DNA of 64,000 nt from UBA8516 sp035455245 (GTDB lineage Archaea; Thermoproteota; Nitrososphaeria; Nitrososphaerales; Nitrosopumilaceae): contig DATIFN010000020.1 in NCBI GenBank assembly GCA_035455245.1, positions 1 to 64,000 on the forward strand, in the 5' to 3' direction. A model generated the notes under the pieces. It worked only from the letters and a program-made list of their open reading frames with translations, ran no database searches and was not told the DNA's origin. Shown here in pieces: positions 61,280 through 64,000 of the stretch. Numbering within the stretch: position 1 is the first letter of the stretch; every line of letters starts with the position of its first letter. The position numbers were made by a program, and so were the translations under genes.

Positions 61280-61646
61280 GATGAATTTCTACCCTATTCC
61301 AAAATTAAAGCTATTCGTGTTGAAAAGTAGAAAAAATGTCTCTCTAGGCATGGCCGTAACGGTTACTTTGAAACTTGATTACAGAAAAGCAATCAAACTT
61401 TGCATCGATTTCTATTTCATGAGAAATGAATTTGTTCTCAAACCTGTCATAGCAGCAGACCAATGAGTTTTAGGATGAACTGGAACGGAATAAAATTTGG
61501 ACATAAATCTTTTTTTCCCATTGATGGAATTTTCAAACTTGGTACATAATTTTTATAAATAATGAAAGTCGTCTTGGAAAAACTGCTATCCATGTTAGTA
61601 GAAAAGCTGCGGCATATTTTTATAAAATAAGAAATTTTTGAAGGCA
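61280..61646. other. Intergenic region with two TATA-like elements
   Basis: No gene is supported in this 367-base stretch. Two short readings (38 and 28 residues near 61350-61560) have no family features. TTTTTATAAATA (about 61550-61561) and TTTTTATAAAAT (about 61618-61629) are TATA-like; the second lies 20-30 bases before the gene at 61647 and may serve it. Confidence 0.35.
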
Positions 61647-61919
61647 ATGACTGTCAAAAAAGGAATAGAAATTCTGGATTGGTGGATATACCACAAACAA
61701 AAAGTCATGACCCAACTCAAAAACGATTGGCATTACGAATCATTTGATGAAGGAACATGTGTTTCAAAAATGCTGTATGAAGCAGAGAGAATGGATATTG
61801 AAAATTTACAATTAATTCGAAAACAACTCGTCCCCAATTGCAATCATCCAAAAGAAGACTTGGATTTAGACCCCGATACAAAGATGCCATATTGCATGGC
61901 ATGTAATTGGGATCTCTAA
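61647..61919 (+). CDS. Small conserved Cys/His protein of unknown function
   Basis: The 90-residue protein begins MTVKKGIEILDWWIYHKQKV, continues with a helical EGTCVSKMLYEAERMDIENL stretch and ends LVPNCNHPKEDLDLDPDTKM, then PYCMACNWDL. The terminal CNH...CMAC cluster could bind one metal. The start is ATG 61647; an upstream TTG (61638) adds three residues. Balanced composition and TATA-like sequence upstream support a real gene. I recognise no named family. Confidence 0.72.
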   Translation: MTVKKGIEILDWWIYHKQKVMTQLKNDWHYESFDEGTCVSKMLYEAERMDIENLQLIRKQLVPNCNHPKEDLDLDPDTKMPYCMACNWDL

Positions 61920-62252
61920 TTTTATTTTTTTATTTTGAAGTATAATTTTTTATTTTTGTACTCAATATTTGGTAGAAAATAACTTGACCACGAATATATC
62001 AAACGGCAAAAATTTACAAAACCCAAAAAATTGTGGAAAATAACCTTTCATGAGTAAATTATGCCTAAAATGCTTCAATTTTTTATACCAAATTTAAGGA
62101 AAGTAACTTTCATGTGCTAGTGATGATTGCATGCGAGTCTAATATTGAGAAAGTTTTAGATTGGTTTTATGGATTTAATTAAAATTATTCATTTAAAAAC
62201 CAAAATTGTTGCCACGTAAGATGACAAGACTGAGAATCTACGAATAATTAAT
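61920..62252. other. AT-rich intergenic region
   Basis: This 333-base stretch carries no supported gene. It contains an imperfect direct repeat, GGAAAATAACCTTTCATG near 62037 and GGAAAGTAACTTTCATG near 62098, about 60 bases apart, and a T-rich run at the 5' end that may end transcription of the previous gene. Confidence 0.35.
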
Positions 62253-62645
62253 ATGCCAAAAGAATTGTGTCAAGTCATGGAATATTGTGAGTTTTTAATA
62301 GAAATTTTAAAGATCGATCCAAAAGTTAGGTTTGTAGGTATGTATGATGATGATTATAAAAAAATAACTGACGGATACCAAGCTGATGTGCTTGCTCACC
62401 TGAGTAGAGAAGAAATGGCAAATTCAGTAAGGTATGACATGAAGCGTTGGGAAACTTATAAAATGTTTCATAATCAATTAGGAGATACACAATATGCCAT
62501 GGTAAAATACGAAAAAGCGACCCTGCTAACTTTTTCATTTAATAAAGACGAATATTTACGAGTAAGTATTGAGCCAAATGCTGATTATAAGCAAATCATA
62601 GACAAGATACAATCTTTAATAATAAAAAATCCCGTCATAAAATAA
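62253..62645 (+). CDS. Conserved thaumarchaeal protein (DUF6659/roadblock-like pattern)
   Basis: The 130-residue protein shows an alternating helix-strand pattern: VMEYCEFLIEILKIDPKVRF, VGMYDDDYKKITDGYQADVL, a central KRWETYKMFHNQLGDTQYAM, then strands VKYEKATLLTFSFNKDEYLR and LRVSIEPNADYKQIIDKIQS. This profilin/roadblock-like order and the GMYD motif recall a small family abundant in ammonia-oxidising archaea (DUF6659 as I recall it). No function is established. Start ATG 62253; it stands alone. Confidence 0.7.
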   Translation: MPKELCQVMEYCEFLIEILKIDPKVRFVGMYDDDYKKITDGYQADVLAHLSREEMANSVRYDMKRWETYKMFHNQLGDTQYAMVKYEKATLLTFSFNKDEYLRVSIEPNADYKQIIDKIQSLIIKNPVIK

Positions 62646-62791
62646 GTTGAATTTTAATTAATCATAATATTATTTCCTAAAAAATTAGAACAATCATGTC
62701 TGTACGACTATAAACAATGTAGTCAATTACCAGATTTTGATTCTTGGAAAATTGGGGCATAAAGAAGAAGTTTTAATTTTTTCCAATTATT

Positions 62792-64000
62792 TTAACCGTA
62801 TTGATAGTGAATTCCTTTTTCACCACGAGGGTGTTTCCATTCCGTTCCTTGAGAACAGGTACCACAATCTACACACCCTTCATGTTGTAGTATTGTTTTT
62901 CCACCTTCCTCAGTGTAGCATTTGGCTGGACATAAAGTAATCATCTTTTTCATAAATTCATTGTCACCGTCAAGAATTTTGATGTGAGAAAGGTCATCAT
63001 CATTATAACTTAGCTTTCCAATGCGGTCAGCAATTGATGGAATACTGGGAGAATATGAATTTGTGACTGATTTTCCCAATCTTTCAGCTAATTCAATTGG
63101 GATTTTCACATAGGTATCTTCTGATTCAATCATTGGGAGAAGCTTATCATATCCTAGAATATTTGCAAATTTTACAGCAATTCCTCTTAATGTTCCACTT
63201 GACATCATTTTTAAAATCGGCCCATAACGTGAGCCGATAATATCTTTTGGAACATTTTTTGTTGCATCCAAAAAGATCTTCAGATAATCTTTGTCAATTT
63301 GTTCCATGTCAATTGTATACGGGCTCTCCTCCAACGATAAAGAATAATATCCTCCAAGGAAATTTTCAGAAAAATTATTCTTATCAAGTGCTCTTGCCAC
63401 TGCATTGGCTGCTCTTACACCATCATCAATGCCAACATTTAATCCCTCAATTCTTGGACCTACAAAAACTCCTCTTCCCGCAGCATCGCCTGCAAACAAG
63501 ATATTCTTGAAAAATGGTTTTTTCATTCTACATCTTTTACCATCTGGAATTAATTTTGCGCCATATTCGGCTTCAACGTAATCAGTTTTAAAAGTAACAT
63601 GGTATTTTGAAGTCATTTGGTCTTGGACAAATGATAATTTTGCCTTTAAATCATTTGAGGCTTGTTCATCTTTTTTATTAGAAGAAAGGTAGTCTTCTCT
63701 AACTTCATACCATGTTTTAATTAATTTTGTTACAGCGAAACGAATTCGAAGTTGTTCTTCTTGTGGTAAATTCTTATCGATCTCTGGTCTTACCGGTACA
63801 TCATCTTTGATGAATTCATTTATCATTGGATTTTTTAATAAGGCATCTATCAATTGGTATGGTTCAGTTGGATTTTTTAGTAGTGAATCAAAATGATAAA
63901 CGGCTCCTACTGAAAGTGTATTACGATTAGTGTAAAGAAACCCTCCCCCAATATGATTTAGAGTCACATCACCAGCAAAAAGATGTGCTGCTCCTTCTCC
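62792..64000 (-). CDS. FixC/ETF-dehydrogenase-type flavoprotein with ferredoxin-like C-terminus (5' end outside the window)
   Basis: The frame is open to the window edge, so the N-terminal FAD domain is missing. The visible 402 residues start GEGAAHLFAGDVTLNHIGGG and include YTNRNTLSVGAVYHFDSLLK and NILFAGDAAGRGVFVGPRIE, typical of FixC/ETF-ubiquinone oxidoreductase-like flavoproteins. The C-terminus has LCPAKCYTE and GCVDCGTCSQG, a ferredoxin-like Cys set (CxxxC then CxxCxxC), matching a FixX-like tail fused to the flavoprotein. It likely passes electrons from an electron-transfer flavoprotein to the quinone pool (inference). Confidence 0.88.
   Translation of the reverse strand, partial: GEGAAHLFAGDVTLNHIGGGFLYTNRNTLSVGAVYHFDSLLKNPTEPYQLIDALLKNPMINEFIKDDVPVRPEIDKNLPQEEQLRIRFAVTKLIKTWYEVREDYLSSNKKDEQASNDLKAKLSFVQDQMTSKYHVTFKTDYVEAEYGAKLIPDGKRCRMKKPFFKNILFAGDAAGRGVFVGPRIEGLNVGIDDGVRAANAVARALDKNNFSENFLGGYYSLSLEESPYTIDMEQIDKDYLKIFLDATKNVPKDIIGSRYGPILKMMSSGTLRGIAVKFANILGYDKLLPMIESEDTYVKIPIELAERLGKSVTNSYSPSIPSIADRIGKLSYNDDDLSHIKILDGDNEFMKKMITLCPAKCYTEEGGKTILQHEGCVDCGTCSQGTEWKHPRGEKGIHYQYG

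Noticed and set aside
61278..61466. Plus-strand ORF of 62 residues
   Set aside because: No family features; it starts inside the tatA start region and lacks support. A 38-residue internal reading was also considered and left out.
62120..62236. Possible C/D box RNA starting at GTGATGA
   Set aside because: The nearest CTGA is 110 bases away and there is no terminal stem, unlike the candidate at 3562-3625.

Overview
The window comes from an ammonia-oxidising archaeon of the Nitrososphaerota (Thaumarchaeota), most likely a Nitrosopumilales lineage such as Nitrosopumilus or Nitrosarchaeum. The evidence is the AT-rich sequence, archaeal TATA boxes about 25-33 bases before start codons, archaeal/eukaryotic information genes (L15e, L31e, L39e, EF-1 beta, Cdc48, archaeal DnaG, diphthine synthase, Pth2), and markers typical of this phylum: a NirK-type copper oxidase, cupredoxin membrane proteins, a K+-independent proton pyrophosphatase, the LysW lysine/arginine pathway and the ligase-hydratase pair of the 3-hydroxypropionate/4-hydroxybutyrate carbon cycle. 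I found no rRNA, tRNA, CRISPR array or insertion sequence.

Layout. Bases 1-8.2 kb look accessory: a partial surface protein, a large secreted metzincin protease, a FilR1-type regulator with a tiny zinc ribbon partner and a palindromic operator candidate, two class III cyclase-like proteins, and at least two decayed genes. From 8.2 to 19 kb lie housekeeping genes: metallopeptidase, pyrophosphatase, small conserved proteins, a JAMM protease, a double-cupredoxin membrane protein divergent from heme farnesyltransferase (ctaB), Cdc48, EF-1 beta, a geranylgeranyl-reductase-type flavoenzyme and Pth2. From 19 to 30 kb come secreted propeller and surface proteins, TruD, MsrA, a thioredoxin-NHL protein, L15e, SerA and NirK. 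From 30 to 41 kb are a fumarase-type lyase, a MiaB-type enzyme, a divergent FtsZ-like protein, L39e/L31e, a NUDIX hydrolase, a methionine synthase split into two genes, a MetF-like protein and an orphan ABC ATPase.

From 41.6 to 50.8 kb runs the lysine/arginine block: argG, lysW(1), an ArgX-type ligase, lysY, lysZ, lysJ, an Lrp regulator, then homocitrate synthase, lysW(2), a LysX-type ligase and lysK. One set of reduction, transamination and hydrolysis enzymes serves two carrier/ligase pairs. The first carrier ends in the expected Glu but the second ends in Gln, which is the most unusual observation here. From 50.8 to 55 kb are diphthine synthase fused to DUF357, FAD synthase (RibL type), CTP-dependent riboflavin kinase, DnaG and a small Toprim protein. 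From 55 to 59 kb are a glutamine amidotransferase, the ADP-forming acyl-CoA ligase and hydratase of the carbon-fixation cycle, and an A-type Fe-S carrier. The last part holds glutamate dehydrogenase preceded by a short gdhA-like fragment, TatA, two small conserved proteins and the 3' part of a FixC-type flavoprotein with a ferredoxin-like tail.

Together the window couples carbon fixation, nitrogen assimilation, amino-acid and flavin biosynthesis to a copper-based periplasmic redox chemistry, beside a fast-evolving set of exported proteins.
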